Both the position numbers and the translations under genes were made by a program. The notes under the pieces were generated by a model. The model ran no database searches and was not told the origin of the DNA. It was given only the letters and a program-made list of their open reading frames with translations. A DNA stretch of 64,000 bases from Kordia sp. TARA_039_SRF (GTDB lineage: Bacteria; Bacteroidota; Bacteroidia; Flavobacteriales; Flavobacteriaceae): contig SMNH02000005.1 in NCBI GenBank assembly GCA_006383075.2, forward strand, positions 186,001-250,000. Direction: 5' to 3'. Positions 16,171 through 27,445 of the stretch are shown here, piece after piece (the stretch's first letter is position 1; each line of letters begins with the position of its first letter).

Positions 16171-19100
16171 ATTAAAAAACTCTGGAAAATAATCAAACGT
16201 ACGCTGATAGCAATCATTTTGCTATTTTTCTTGTTGGTGATTATTTTCTCGATTCCAGCAGTGCAAACCGCTATAGGTAAAAAGGCTACTAATTGGTTGA
16301 ATGAAAAGTACGATACCAATATCAATATTGATCGTATTGGGTTGAAGTGGAACGGCGATATTTCGTTGAAAAATATTTACATCGAAGATTATTTAAAAGA
16401 CACGCTGATTCATATTAATGCGCTCGAAACGTCCATTTTGAGTTTTAATAATGCGATCAATAGTAAGCTACAATTCGGAACCGTTTCGATTGACGGATTA
16501 ACCCTGAATATTTATACAGAAAAGGATTCAACTGATACGACGTTAGATGTCTTTATTGCCAAACTCGATTCGGAACCTTCGGATGGAACGCCTTCTAATT
16601 TCCTTTTAACAAGTTCAAAATTAAAACTGTACGATAGTAAATTCCGCTTCACAGACGAAAACAACAAAACGCCAGAAATGCTCGATTTTGAAGAGCTTGG
16701 CGGAACTGTATATGATTTTCAAGTACAAGGACCGAATGTATCTGGTACTGTAGATGGTCTTACGTTTTTAGATACGCACGGATTGCGCGTCACCGAAATG
16801 AATACGAAATTTCAATACACGCTTTCACAAATGCGCTTTGACGAATTGGAAATTAAAACGGCAAATTCAAATCTAAAAGGAGAAGTTATTTTTGATTATG
16901 AACGAAAGGATTTTGCCGAATTTTTAGACAAAGTACAAGTCACTGCACATTTTACAGACTCCGAAATTGATTTTAGCGAGCTCAATTATTTTTATGACGA
17001 ATTCGGAAATAAAAAAGGAACGTTTAGTACCGAAATTACAGGTGTGTTGAATGATTTTACCACAAAAAACTTTGATTTTAGTTCGCCAAGTACGGCAATC
17101 AAAGGCGATGTTGAATACAAAAACTTATTCAATTCGAGTCGAATGTTTTATATGAAAGGTAATTTTGCTCGTTTTTCATCCAATCATTATCAACTGACGA
17201 CTTTACTTCCGAAAATTATTGGACAAAATTTACCTTCAACGTTAAATCGTTTGGGGCAATTCAATATGAACGGATTGGTCGAAATTACAGAAAATATCAT
17301 CGACGCAGATGTGAGCATAACCACCGAAATAGGAAATGCCGATTTGGACGGAAGCATTGTGGATGTTAGTAACAGCGAAAGTGCATTATATTCTGGAAAG
17401 GTTAAGTTTGAAGACTTCAATTTGGGAATTTTTGTAAATGATTCTATTGTAGGAACAGTGTCTTCCGATTTGTTTGTGGATGGAAAAGGATTTACTGCTG
17501 AAAGTCTGAACACGGAAGTTGTAGGAACCGTATCGTCATTGGCATATAATGATTATGAATATAAAAACTTGAATGTTTCTGGAGTTTTAAAAGACCAACT
17601 TTTTGATGGAAATTTAGTATCAAGTGACCCGAATGCAGATTTTAACTTTCAAGGATTGGCAAATTTTGCTGGTGAAGAAAATGAATTCAGATTCAAAGCC
17701 TCTATCAACACGCTTAATCTGAATACAATCAACTTTGTAAAGCGTGATAAAATTTCGGTTTTAAAAGGAGACATGGTACTTGATTTGGTAGGAAACACTA
17801 TAAATGACATGGCAGGAGATATCTTCTTCAAGAAAATATCATACACCAACCAAAATGGTACGTATGCTTTTCAAAATTTTAGTGTGCATTCCGAATTTGA
17901 CAAAGACATTCGAAAAGTAACGGTAGATTCACCAGATATCATCACAGGAACGGTAGAAGGTCGTTTTCATTTTGATGAGGTAATTGATTTGGTGCAGAAC
18001 TCTGTGGGAAGTATTTATACAAATTATCGACCAATTGAAGTATTGCCAAATCAGTATTTGGTCTTTAATTTTAAAATTTACAACAAAATTGTAGACGTAT
18101 TTCTGCCAGATGTGGAATTGGCGAAAAACACTTCGCTTCGTGGAAGTATCATTGGTGATGAAAACAAATTCAATCTTACGTTTAAAACACCTGAAATCAT
18201 TGCATATGACAGCAAAATAGAAAATCTTGAGCTCATCATTGACAATAAAAACCCAGTATTCAATACGTTTATAGAAGTCGCAAATGTCAACACAAAATGG
18301 TATGACGCTAAAGAATTCAATTTGATTAATAAAACGCTGAATGACACACTTTTCTTTAGAACGGAATTTAAAGGCGGAACTGATTTTGCAGATAATTACA
18401 ATCTAAACTTTTATCACACGATTGATAGTTTGAACAAATCGGTTGTAGGAATCAAAAAATCGGATGTTTCTTTTCGTGGCAATAAATGGTTAGTCAATGA
18501 ACAAAACGACAAAAAAAACAGGTTTATTTTCGACAAACAACTCGATTCCATCTTTATTGAAAAAATTGTGATGAATCATGAAAATGAAGAAATCAACTTG
18601 GAAGGTGCCTTATTAGGTGAAAATAACAAAAGCATCAAGCTGCAATTTAAAAACGTAGGTTTAGAGAAAATAACGCCGTCTATTGATAGCATTCGCTTGG
18701 GCGGAAATGTCAACGGAAAACTCGATATTAAGCAGATTAATGGCGGATACATTCCACAATCAAATTTGGACATTGCTCGCTTAGAAGTCAACGATAAAAA
18801 GCTTGGCGATTTAAATATTGACATTACGGGTGATGAACAATTACAACAATTTATTGTAGATGCTAAACTCGTCAATGAAACCTTGGAATCGCTCACCGCT
18901 GTTGGTTCTATCAATATTGCAGAAAATGTAAATACTATTAATGTCGATGCGACTATCGATAAATTTGACATCTCGCCATTCAGCCCTTTGGGAGAAGATG
19001 TCATCAAAGAAATTCGCGGACTGATTTCTGGAGAAGCAAAAGTCGTCGGAAACCTCAGCAATCCTTCCATTAATGGAGAACTGAGCATGCTTGCTGGCGG

Positions 19101-20691
19101 AATGTATATTCCGTATTTAAATGTCGATTTGGATTTTGCCAACAGTTCCATCATCAAACTCTATGACCAAACATTTGAGTTTATGGATATCACTGTTTTG
19201 GATACGCAAGATTACACCAAAGGTCAATTACAAGGAACCATACAACACACCTCTTTTGATGATTGGCTCCTCGATTTACAATTGACAACCGATCGTTTAT
19301 TAGTGCTAAATACCACTCAAGATGAAGACGAAGAAACCTTGTACTATGGAACTGCTTATATTAGTGGAGAAGCCTTTATACAAGGACCAACGGATCAGCT
19401 TACAATTAGCGTGAACGGAACTACCGAAAAAGGAACCTCATTAAAAATCCCAATCTCTGATGTTGCTTCTGTGGGTGATGCGTCGTTTATAAAATTTGTT
19501 AGTAAAGAAGAATTTTACGATCCTAAAACGCAAGAGGCGAATGCGTTAGATGATATCAGTGGACTCGAATTGGCTTTTGAATTGGACGTAACACCAGACG
19601 CAGAAGTTGAAATTGTAGTAGATAAAAAAGCAGGAAGTAGCATTAAAGGAAGCGGATTTGGTAGTTTGTTGATGGAAATTAACACCAACGGAAAATTCAA
19701 TATGTATGGTGACTTTATCACGTACAAAGGTGAATACAATTTCAAATATCGTGGTATCATCAATAAAAAATTCACGCTAAAACCTGATGGAACCATTACG
19801 TGGGATGGCGATCCGTTCAAGGCGCAATTAAACGTAGAAGCAGTATACGAATTGCCTGCAAACCCAGATGTGCTATTGGATGCGCCAGCGTATAACAGAA
19901 AAATTCCAGTAGAAGTTGGAATTCGTTTAACAGGTGATTTGATGCAACCAGAACCTGTATTCAATATTACATTTCCCAAAACGCAAGGTGTAGCTGAGTC
20001 AGAATTAGATTTCTTACTAAGTGACGACGATAGACGCCGATTACAAGCATTGTCTTTATTGTCACAAGGGCGCTTTGTAAACAGTGTGAATGTCAATCAA
20101 AATGCATTGACAGGAAACTTGATAGAAACGGCAACAGGAATCTTTAATGATGCGCTTTCTGGTGATGGAAATAATAAAATTGACGTAGGTGTAAATTACA
20201 GTCAAGCTGACCGCTCTCAAAATCTAGAAACTTCTGACCAATTAGGATTGACCGTTTCGAGTCAAATTAGTGATAAAATTACCTTTAACGGACAAATTGG
20301 AGTTCCTGTAGGTGGCGTTACGCAAACGGCTATCGTAGGTGATGCTGAAATTGAAATTTCCTTAAATGAAGATCGTACACTGACGGCAAAAATCTTTAAC
20401 CGACAAAATCAAATACAATACGTAGGTGAAATTGAAGGATTTACGCAAGGAGTCGGATTGTCGTATCAAGTAGATTTTGATACCTTAAAAGAATTGGTTG
20501 ACAAAGTCTTTAAAGGAAAAAAGAAAATGGCGGAAGAAAAACAGCAAAAGCAACAAGAAGAAGATGCTAAAGCAGGAAATGGTGTTGTTAGTTTTACGAC
20601 CAAAAAAAATCTAAAAAAAGAAGCAGACAAAAAAGAAGAAAAGAAATCTGAAAAATCTTCAAATCAAACAGAAAAGAAAAAAGAAGAATAA
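16171..20691 (+). CDS. TamB-like translocation/assembly module protein
   Basis: A giant envelope protein of about 1500 residues that links inner and outer membranes (TamB/AsmA-like class). It has one N-terminal membrane helix, then AsmA-like beta repeats. The DUF490/TamB C-terminal domain runs from about residue 1080 to 1470 (GSSIKGSGFGSLLMEI, FKYRGIINKKFTLKPDG, PVEVGIRLTGDLMQPEPVF, then FLLSDDDRRRLQALSLLSQG). A charged Lys/Glu tail of about 50 residues ends it. The family N-terminus (KKLWKIIKRTLIAIILLF) is encoded from 16171, but that frame has no ATG, GTG or TTG before a TTG at 16219, inside the helix. I propose ATT at 16171 (or ATC at 16168) as start. The frame is closed upstream by TAA at 16156. 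Confidence 0.85.
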   Translation: MKKLWKIIKRTLIAIILLFFLLVIIFSIPAVQTAIGKKATNWLNEKYDTNINIDRIGLKWNGDISLKNIYIEDYLKDTLIHINALETSILSFNNAINSKLQFGTVSIDGLTLNIYTEKDSTDTTLDVFIAKLDSEPSDGTPSNFLLTSSKLKLYDSKFRFTDENNKTPEMLDFEELGGTVYDFQVQGPNVSGTVDGLTFLDTHGLRVTEMNTKFQYTLSQMRFDELEIKTANSNLKGEVIFDYERKDFAEFLDKVQVTAHFTDSEIDFSELNYFYDEFGNKKGTFSTEITGVLNDFTTKNFDFSSPSTAIKGDVEYKNLFNSSRMFYMKGNFARFSSNHYQLTTLLPKIIGQNLPSTLNRLGQFNMNGLVEITENIIDADVSITTEIGNADLDGSIVDVSNSESALYSGKVKFEDFNLGIFVNDSIVGTVSSDLFVDGKGFTAESLNTEVVGTVSSLAYNDYEYKNLNVSGVLKDQLFDGNLVSSDPNADFNFQGLANFAGEENEFRFKASINTLNLNTINFVKRDKISVLKGDMVLDLVGNTINDMAGDIFFKKISYTNQNGTYAFQNFSVHSEFDKDIRKVTVDSPDIITGTVEGRFHFDEVIDLVQNSVGSIYTNYRPIEVLPNQYLVFNFKIYNKIVDVFLPDVELAKNTSLRGSIIGDENKFNLTFKTPEIIAYDSKIENLELIIDNKNPVFNTFIEVANVNTKWYDAKEFNLINKTLNDTLFFRTEFKGGTDFADNYNLNFYHTIDSLNKSVVGIKKSDVSFRGNKWLVNEQNDKKNRFIFDKQLDSIFIEKIVMNHENEEINLEGALLGENNKSIKLQFKNVGLEKITPSIDSIRLGGNVNGKLDIKQINGGYIPQSNLDIARLEVNDKKLGDLNIDITGDEQLQQFIVDAKLVNETLESLTAVGSINIAENVNTINVDATIDKFDISPFSPLGEDVIKEIRGLISGEAKVVGNLSNPSINGELSMLAGGMYIPYLNVDLDFANSSIIKLYDQTFEFMDITVLDTQDYTKGQLQGTIQHTSFDDWLLDLQLTTDRLLVLNTTQDEDEETLYYGTAYISGEAFIQGPTDQLTISVNGTTEKGTSLKIPISDVASVGDASFIKFVSKEEFYDPKTQEANALDDISGLELAFELDVTPDAEVEIVVDKKAGSSIKGSGFGSLLMEINTNGKFNMYGDFITYKGEYNFKYRGIINKKFTLKPDGTITWDGDPFKAQLNVEAVYELPANPDVLLDAPAYNRKIPVEVGIRLTGDLMQPEPVFNITFPKTQGVAESELDFLLSDDDRRRLQALSLLSQGRFVNSVNVNQNALTGNLIETATGIFNDALSGDGNNKIDVGVNYSQADRSQNLETSDQLGLTVSSQISDKITFNGQIGVPVGGVTQTAIVGDAEIEISLNEDRTLTAKIFNRQNQIQYVGEIEGFTQGVGLSYQVDFDTLKELVDKVFKGKKKMAEEKQQKQQEEDAKAGNGVVSFTTKKNLKKEADKKEEKKSEKSSNQTEKKKEE

Positions 20692-20911
20692 TATAAAAAA
20701 CTGTTATTCCATATTCTTTTTTGAGTTTGCTTTTCAACTAAAAATCTCCTCAAAAATTCCCCAAAAACTTCTCATTGTCAAACTTTAAAAAAGTTGAGAA
20801 TTCTAGAAAAATTAAGGCGTAAAACGTTAAAAATCTGAGAACTTATTAACGAAAACGTTTGAAATTTTGAAACAATGTAAAATTCGCGTTAAGCGTTGTA
20901 GAAAATCAAAA

Positions 20912-20919
20912 TAAGTTTG
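20912..20919 (+). promoter_or_regulatory. Candidate -7 box upstream of pfkA
   Basis: TAAGTTTG matches the Bacteroidota -7 consensus TAnnTTTG, 30 bp before the pfkA start. A TTG at 20896-20898 is too close (13 nt) to be a normal -33 element, so this is only a half-supported promoter. Confidence 0.35.
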
Positions 20920-20948
20920 CTAGCTTTACTATTCAAATTAAAAATTGC

Positions 20949-21935
20949 ATGCAACATAACATCAAAAAAATAGGCGTAATGACCTCTGGAGGCGATGCTC
21001 CAGGAATGAATGCTGCCATTAGAGCAGTCGCAAGAGCGTGTTCATATTATAATGTAAAATGTGTTGGATATTACCGTGGATATCAAGGAATGATTGAAGG
21101 TGATAGTATTGAATTAACAGCACGTAGTGTAAAAAATATTGTGAGTGAAGGTGGAACGATTTTAAAATCAGCACGTTCAACTGCATTTAGAACGAAAGAA
21201 GGACGCAAAAAAGCCTACGACAATTTGGTAGAAGAAGGCGTAGACGCGATGATTTTAATTGGTGGTGACGGAACATTTACTGGCGGAATGATTTTTAGCA
21301 AAGAATTTGACATTCCCGTAATTGGAGTTCCAGGAACCATTGACAATGATATTTCTGGTACCAAATTCACTATCGGTTACGATACCGCACTAAATACTGT
21401 AGTAGAAGCAATTGATAAAATTCGCGATACGGCAAGTTCACACAACCGATTATTTTTTGTAGAAGTGATGGGACGCGATGCAGGATTTATTGCACTAAAT
21501 GCAGGTGTTGGCGCAGGAGCAGAGGAAATCTTAATTCCTGAAGAAGACTTAGGATTGGATCGCTTGTTAGAATCCTTACAACGCAGTCGCCGAAGTGGAA
21601 AATCATCAAGTATTGTAGTGGTTTCTGAAGGTGACAAAATTGGTAAAAATGTTTTTGAACTTGCAGAATACGTTACGGAAAACTTACCAGACTATGAAGC
21701 GCGAGTTTCCGTATTAGGACACATGCAACGCGGTGGAAAACCAAGTTGTTTTGACAGAGTATTGGCAAGTAGATTGGGCGTAAAAGCCGTAGAACTCATC
21801 TTAGACGGTCAAAGCAATGTAATGGTTGGTGTTTCCGATAATAAACTCATCATCACAAACATTGAAAAAGCAGTCAAAGGAAAGCACACCATCAATAAAG
21901 AATTATTAAGAATCTCTGATATCTTATCAGTATAA
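20949..21935 (+). CDS. pfkA: ATP-dependent 6-phosphofructokinase
   Basis: A 328-residue enzyme that phosphorylates fructose 6-phosphate to fructose 1,6-bisphosphate in glycolysis. GVMTSGGDAPGMNAAIRAV at the N-terminus, GGDGTFTGG for ATP, GTIDNDI with the catalytic aspartate and VEVMGRDAGF for substrate are the family motifs. GGDGT, rather than the GGDD of PPi-dependent enzymes, supports ATP use. Length is normal for the bacterial single-domain form. It lies 28 bp upstream of gap on the same strand, and the two probably form one transcript. Confidence 0.96.
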   Translation: MQHNIKKIGVMTSGGDAPGMNAAIRAVARACSYYNVKCVGYYRGYQGMIEGDSIELTARSVKNIVSEGGTILKSARSTAFRTKEGRKKAYDNLVEEGVDAMILIGGDGTFTGGMIFSKEFDIPVIGVPGTIDNDISGTKFTIGYDTALNTVVEAIDKIRDTASSHNRLFFVEVMGRDAGFIALNAGVGAGAEEILIPEEDLGLDRLLESLQRSRRSGKSSSIVVVSEGDKIGKNVFELAEYVTENLPDYEARVSVLGHMQRGGKPSCFDRVLASRLGVKAVELILDGQSNVMVGVSDNKLIITNIEKAVKGKHTINKELLRISDILSV

Positions 21936-21951
21936 ATAAAATAGTAAGTAA

Positions 21952-22959
<1,008 letters not shown>

Positions 22960-22971
22960 AAGCACACTTCA

Positions 22972-23015
22972 TTAAGCACAATTGCTGTTTTTGTATACAA
23001 TTGTGCTTAATTTGT
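22972..23015 (+). terminator. Terminator after gap
   Basis: A perfect 13-bp stem (22972-22984 with 22998-23010, arm TTAAGCACAATTG) with a 13-nt loop, followed by TTTGTTTAT. It lies 13 bp after the gap stop. Confidence 0.8.
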
Positions 23016-23072
23016 TTATATAGTTTATGAAAAACATTCCCAAGAATTTGGGGATTTATTTTATATTACACC

Positions 23073-23942
23073 ATGATTTTATTAGTAGACAGTGGCTCCA
23101 CCAAATGCGATTGGATTGCAGTGGACAAAGACGGAAATCAATTATTAGATAAGCTTCGTACCAAAGGATTAAATCCCGCAATTCTTTCTGAAAAAAAGCT
23201 TAAAAAAACCATTAAAAAGAGCAAAGAACTTTCGGCGCATCGCCATACGGTGACACATGTGTTCTTTTATGGTGCAGGCTGTGGAACAGAAAATCCACGT
23301 TTACTATTAAAAGGTGTGTTGGAAGACTTTTTTCCAAATGCTGAGGTTGATGTGAATGAAGATACCTTAGCGGCTGTGTATGCAACCGTAAACGACAAAA
23401 CGGAAGCTGCAGTAGTGTGCATTCAAGGAACAGGTTCTAATTGTAGTTATTACGATGGAAACACATTGCATCAGCGTGTAAAATCATTAGGATATACCTT
23501 GATGGATGATGCCAGCGGAAATTACTACGGAAAACAACTCATTCGCGACTATTACTTTAACCGAATGCCAACTCCGATTCGTGTAGCGTTTGAAGATAAG
23601 TACAATCTTGACAGCGATTACATTAAATACAATCTTTACAAACAGCCCAATCCGAACGCGTATTTAGCAAGCTTTGCCGAATTTATGTTTCTTAACAAGG
23701 ATTCTGACTATATTGTGGAAATGATTAAAGAAGGTTTCCGAGAGTTTGCCAGAAATATGATTATGCAATACGAAGAAGAACTGAAAACAGTTCCTGTTCA
23801 TTTTGCAGGTTCTATAGCATTTTTCTCAGAAGAAGAAATCAGAGCAGTTGCCAAAGAATTCGGATTTACCGTTGGAAACTTCACCAGAAGACCTATTGAA
23901 GGTTTGGTACAATTTCACACAGAAGCACTCAAAAACGAGTAG
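23073..23942 (+). CDS. N-acetylglucosamine kinase-like BadF/BadG/BcrA ATPase
   Basis: A 289-residue ASKHA-fold kinase. LLVDSGSTKCDW at the N-terminus is the phosphate-1 motif, CIQGTGSNCSYY the phosphate-2 motif, and VHFAGSIAFF the adenosine region. In Bacteroidota this family is annotated as N-acetylglucosamine kinase, phosphorylating GlcNAc for recycling or uptake. It stands alone after the gap terminator and is convergent with guaC. Substrate is by family analogy only. Confidence 0.8.
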   Translation: MILLVDSGSTKCDWIAVDKDGNQLLDKLRTKGLNPAILSEKKLKKTIKKSKELSAHRHTVTHVFFYGAGCGTENPRLLLKGVLEDFFPNAEVDVNEDTLAAVYATVNDKTEAAVVCIQGTGSNCSYYDGNTLHQRVKSLGYTLMDDASGNYYGKQLIRDYYFNRMPTPIRVAFEDKYNLDSDYIKYNLYKQPNPNAYLASFAEFMFLNKDSDYIVEMIKEGFREFARNMIMQYEEELKTVPVHFAGSIAFFSEEEIRAVAKEFGFTVGNFTRRPIEGLVQFHTEALKNE

Positions 23943-23999
23943 TCAACTATTTCGACGCAAACGTCGGAGCATTTTTAATCTCGATTAGCGAGTAAAGGT

Positions 24000-25037
24000 T
24001 TACTGATACACTCTATTTTCCTGTTCTGCAACGCGAATAAACGTTGTGCGTTTGGTCAATTCTTTTAAGCGAGAAGCACCTACATACGTACACGTGCTGC
24101 GAATGCCGCCTAAAATATCTTGAACAGTTTCTGAAACGTGACCTTTCAAGGGAATTTCTACGGTTTTTCCTTCGGAAGCTCTGTAATTTGCTACACCACC
24201 AACGTATTTTTCCATCGCGGTAGCTGAACTCATGCCATAAAACTGCTTGAATTTTTCACCATTGCGTTCTATCAATTCGCCACCACTTTCATAATGTCCC
24301 GAAAGCATTCCGCCTAACATGACAAAATCAGCACCAGCACCAAAAGCTTTTGCAATATCGCCTGGCGTGGTACAACCTCCATCTGAAATAATATGTCCGC
24401 CCAAACCGTGTGCGGCATCAGCACATTCAATAATGGCAGAAAGTTGCGGATAACCAACGCCTGTTTTTACACGCGTAGTACATACTGAACCAGGACCAAT
24501 ACCAACTTTTACGATATCAGCTCCCGAAAGAATCAATTCTTCTACCATTTCGCCTGTAACTACATTTCCCGCGATAATGACCTTGTCGGGAAATTGCGCA
24601 CGCGCTTGTTTTACAAAATCCACAAAATGTTGCGAATAGCCATTTGCCACATCAATACAAATAAATTTTAGTTGTGGATGAATGGTAAAAATAGCACGTA
24701 ATTTATCGTTGTCTTGTTCGCCAATACCCGTACTTACAGCGATATGTTGAATAACATTGTTAGGCGTAGAATTGATAAAAGTTGTCCATTCTTGAATGCT
24801 GTAATGTTTGTGAACAGCCGTAAACAATTGTTTCGATGATAAGGCTTTTGCCATTTCAAACGTGCCTACTGTGTCCATATTGGCAGCCATGATTGGAATG
24901 CCTGTCCATTCGTAAGAATTGTGTAAAAACTTGAAGGTTCGTTCTAAAGAAACTTGTGAACGACTATACAAAGTAGAGCGTTTTGGACGAATCATTACAT
25001 CCTTAAAGCCTAGTTTAAGGTCACTTTCAATGCGCAT
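24000..25037 (-). CDS. guaC: GMP reductase
   Basis: A 345-residue IMP dehydrogenase/GMP reductase family TIM barrel. It lacks the CBS pair of IMPDH and has the GMPR signature: catalytic Cys186 in [11 protein letters not shown], a [14 protein letters not shown] segment, and the C-terminal [24 protein letters not shown]. It reduces GMP to IMP with NADPH, balancing A and G nucleotide pools. It is convergent with the kinase gene (57-bp gap). Confidence 0.94.
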   Translation of the reverse strand: MRIESDLKLGFKDVMIRPKRSTLYSRSQVSLERTFKFLHNSYEWTGIPIMAANMDTVGTFEMAKALSSKQLFTAVHKHYSIQEWTTFINSTPNNVIQHIAVSTGIGEQDNDKLRAIFTIHPQLKFICIDVANGYSQHFVDFVKQARAQFPDKVIIAGNVVTGEMVEELILSGADIVKVGIGPGSVCTTRVKTGVGYPQLSAIIECADAAHGLGGHIISDGGCTTPGDIAKAFGAGADFVMLGGMLSGHYESGGELIERNGEKFKQFYGMSSATAMEKYVGGVANYRASEGKTVEIPLKGHVSETVQDILGGIRSTCTYVGASRLKELTKRTTFIRVAEQENRVYQ

Positions 25038-25143
25038 AATAGATAATGTTGGTTGGTGATTAAATGTAGAAATTTATCTTTACAAAATACAGTTTTTGCA
25101 AAATGATTTTTTATACAGATTATTAACAAATTTTGAAAGAATG

Positions 25144-25836
25144 TTACAAACAAGCATTCCAAACAGCATCATCAGGCAATGGAGCTACAATTTCTAAAAC
25201 TTCTTTTTTTACAGGATGCGTAAAGGCAAGTTTTCGCGCATGCAGATGAATACTTGCATCTTTATTGCTACGGTCAGCACCGTATTTTAAATCGCCTTTA
25301 ATGATACAACCAATGGAAGAAAGCTGCACTCTAATTTGATGATGTCGTCCTGTATGAAGTGCAACTTCTAACAGCACATAATTGTCCAGTTTTTTCTTGA
25401 TAGAATATTCCAAAACCGCTTTTTTACTATTGGTAACTTTCTTAGAAAAGGCTGTCGATTTATTATTTTTCGGATTTTTTCGAAGCCAATGTGTCAGCGT
25501 GTCGTGCGACTTTGGTGGCGAATGCTTCACCACTGCCCAATAGGTTTTTTTTGCTTTTTTTTCGGCAAACAATTTGTTCAATCGCGGCAATGCTTTCGAA
25601 GTTCTGGCAAATACGACAATGCCCGTTGTAGGTCTGTCCAACCGATGCACCACGCCTAAATACACATTGCCAGGTTTGTTATACTTTTCAGCGATATATT
25701 CTTTCACCACATCACTTAGTGGTTTGTCGCCTGTTTTGTCACCTTGCACAATATCACCAGCACGTTTATTAACAATAATAATATGATTGTCTTCGTGTAA
25801 AACTTGGAGATTGTTTTTGTTTGAAATTGTTTTCAA
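25144..25836 (-). CDS. RluA family pseudouridine synthase
   Basis: A 230-residue enzyme that starts straight at the catalytic domain (VLHEDNHIIIVNKRAG), with no S4 RNA-binding domain in front. The signature HRLDRPTTG has its catalytic aspartate at residue 67, and HTGRHHQIRVQLSSIG gives the conserved RhHQIR motif. It converts specific uridines in rRNA or tRNA to pseudouridine. The S4-less short form resembles RluA/TruC-type enzymes; the target site is not clear. It is 106 bp upstream, same strand, of guaC. Confidence 0.9.
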   Translation of the reverse strand: MKTISNKNNLQVLHEDNHIIIVNKRAGDIVQGDKTGDKPLSDVVKEYIAEKYNKPGNVYLGVVHRLDRPTTGIVVFARTSKALPRLNKLFAEKKAKKTYWAVVKHSPPKSHDTLTHWLRKNPKNNKSTAFSKKVTNSKKAVLEYSIKKKLDNYVLLEVALHTGRHHQIRVQLSSIGCIIKGDLKYGADRSNKDASIHLHARKLAFTHPVKKEVLEIVAPLPDDAVWNACL

Positions 25837-25890
25837 GGAAACTTACATTTTAATAAAGTTGGATAATTTTGGAACTTTCGGTTTCTCAGT

Positions 25891-25978
25891 ACTTCTCGAT
25901 ACAAAATTCTTTTAGATAGCTTTACTTGGTATTTTCAATCAAAATATATTTTGCTCTCAAATAATACTCGAAGTGACG
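25891..25978 (-). repeat. Interspersed repeat, CGTCACTTCGAG...ATCGAGAAGT family, copy 2 (reversed, expanded)
   Basis: In reverse orientation it opens with GTCACTTCGAGT (near 25978) and closes with GTATCGAGAAGT (near 25891). The inner part is about 30 nt longer than in the copies at 8915 and 46506, so it has either an insertion or a different inner arm pair. It is non-coding, between panB and the pseudouridine synthase gene. Confidence 0.55.
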
Positions 25979-26041
25979 CCAAAGGTACAAAGTCAGTTAG
26001 CAATTACTAACACATAAAACCCAATACCTAAAACCTAAAAT

Positions 26042-26860
26042 CTAATACTGCTCCTTCTCATTAGGAAAATCCAATGACTTTACATCCGCTGCGTATTTTT
26101 TGAAAGCGTTGGTCATTTCTTCGTACATATTCAAATAGCGACGTAAAAATCGCGGATTGAACTCATGTGTCATTCCTAACATATCATGCGTTACCAAAAC
26201 TTGTCCGTCGACGCCATTTCCAGCACCAATTCCAATTACAGGAATCGTTAAACTTTCGGCAACTTCTTTGGCTAATTTGGCAGGAACTTTTTCCAAAACT
26301 ACCGCAAAACAACCTGCGCGTTCCAGCATTTTAGCATCTTCTTTCAGTTTTTCAGCTTCGGTTTCTTCTTTGGCACGAACAGTATAGGTTCCAAATTTAT
26401 AAATGGATTGAGGAGTCAATCCTAAATGTCCCATCACAGGAATTCCCGCATTTAAAATGCGTTTGATGGATTCTTTGATTTCTTTTCCACCTTCCACTTT
26501 TACGGCATGTCCACCAGATTCTTTCATAATGCGAATCGCAGAACGTAACGCTTCTTTCGGATCAGATTGGTACGTTCCAAAAGGCAAGTCTACCACAACT
26601 AATGCTCTGTTAATCGCTCTGATTACAGAAGACGCATGATAAATCATCTGATCAAGTGTAATAGGAAGTGTCGTTTCGTGTCCCGCCATGACATTACTAG
26701 CAGAATCGCCCACGAGAATAACATCAATTCCTGCGCCGTCTACAATTTTCGCCATCGTATAATCGTATGCGGTAAGCATTGAAATCTTTTCTCCGTTGCT
26801 CTTCATTTCCACAAGTGACTTTACAGTCACTCTTTTGTATTGTTTCTTCGCGATTGACAT
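26042..26860 (-). CDS. panB: 3-methyl-2-oxobutanoate hydroxymethyltransferase
   Basis: A 272-residue enzyme that makes ketopantoate, the first step of pantothenate/CoA synthesis. [19 protein letters not shown], the Mg-binding [24 protein letters not shown] and [13 protein letters not shown] are family hallmarks. I chose the start at 26860 ([15 protein letters not shown]); a longer in-frame version to 27004 has a low-complexity N-terminus and would run into the neighbouring gene. No panC or panD was seen nearby. Confidence 0.94.
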   Translation of the reverse strand: MSIAKKQYKRVTVKSLVEMKSNGEKISMLTAYDYTMAKIVDGAGIDVILVGDSASNVMAGHETTLPITLDQMIYHASSVIRAINRALVVVDLPFGTYQSDPKEALRSAIRIMKESGGHAVKVEGGKEIKESIKRILNAGIPVMGHLGLTPQSIYKFGTYTVRAKEETEAEKLKEDAKMLERAGCFAVVLEKVPAKLAKEVAESLTIPVIGIGAGNGVDGQVLVTHDMLGMTHEFNPRFLRRYLNMYEEMTNAFKKYAADVKSLDFPNEKEQY

Positions 26861-26951
26861 ATAGTTAATTTTTGGACTGTAAAAGTAAGAATAAAATATA
26901 AGGTGATTATTGAGAAGGCTGTTTTTTGAACTATTTTGATAAATTAGATTT

Positions 26952-27443
26952 TTATAAAGTTCCGTTTTTAACAGGAATCCAAACCTCTTCTTTAGAAGTT
27001 TCACTTGTTGGATTGTAATCTTTTCCTAAAACTTCAAAATGCGGTCTGTTATCAAGTTCGTATTTGGAATTTGGTAACCATTGGTGAAAAATATATTGAA
27101 ATGCTTCTGCAAAGTTTTGCGGCAAACCATGGTAGATAAAAACAGCGTACAATCCACTTTCAAGTGTAAAAGCTTCCATTCCTTCGGGAATCATTTCAAA
27201 ATTGGTTACTTCTGTCAACGCATATTTGGTAAATTCCGTTTTTGGATTGAATTGCTTAAAATACAATTCATCATATACTTGTAGTGAATACAAATCGCTT
27301 CCTACTGCATTTTTGATACTGTTTCGTTGTTGCATAAAGCTTTTCCACAGTTGTGGTGTTGTATTTTGTATGAGCGACATACGCATGGATTTCCCCACGA
27401 GTTTCTTCTGCGGAAGCGTTTGTATAATAGGTGTAGTTATCAT
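26952..27443 (-). CDS. GyrI-like (AraC effector-binding) small-molecule-binding protein
   Basis: A 163-residue stand-alone GyrI-like/AraC E-binding domain: [15 protein letters not shown] at the start, a middle strand [28 protein letters not shown], and the C-terminal [18 protein letters not shown]...EEVWIPVK, which is the typical end of this fold. Such proteins bind drugs or act as sensors; no DNA-binding domain is attached here. It begins 2 bp after the 27446-27880 gene and is followed by panB on the same strand. Confidence 0.75.
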   Translation of the reverse strand: MITTPIIQTLPQKKLVGKSMRMSLIQNTTPQLWKSFMQQRNSIKNAVGSDLYSLQVYDELYFKQFNPKTEFTKYALTEVTNFEMIPEGMEAFTLESGLYAVFIYHGLPQNFAEAFQYIFHQWLPNSKYELDNRPHFEVLGKDYNPTSETSKEEVWIPVKNGTL

Positions 27444-27445
27444 TT

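Noticed and set aside
17190-20096. Long minus-strand frames inside the TamB-like gene
   Set aside because: They are antisense shadows with low-complexity Ser/Leu-rich translations and no family character, while the plus strand encodes a recognised protein.
26861-27004. Longer N-terminus of PanB
   Set aside because: The extension is low-complexity, overlaps the GyrI-like gene, and PanB begins normally at 26860.
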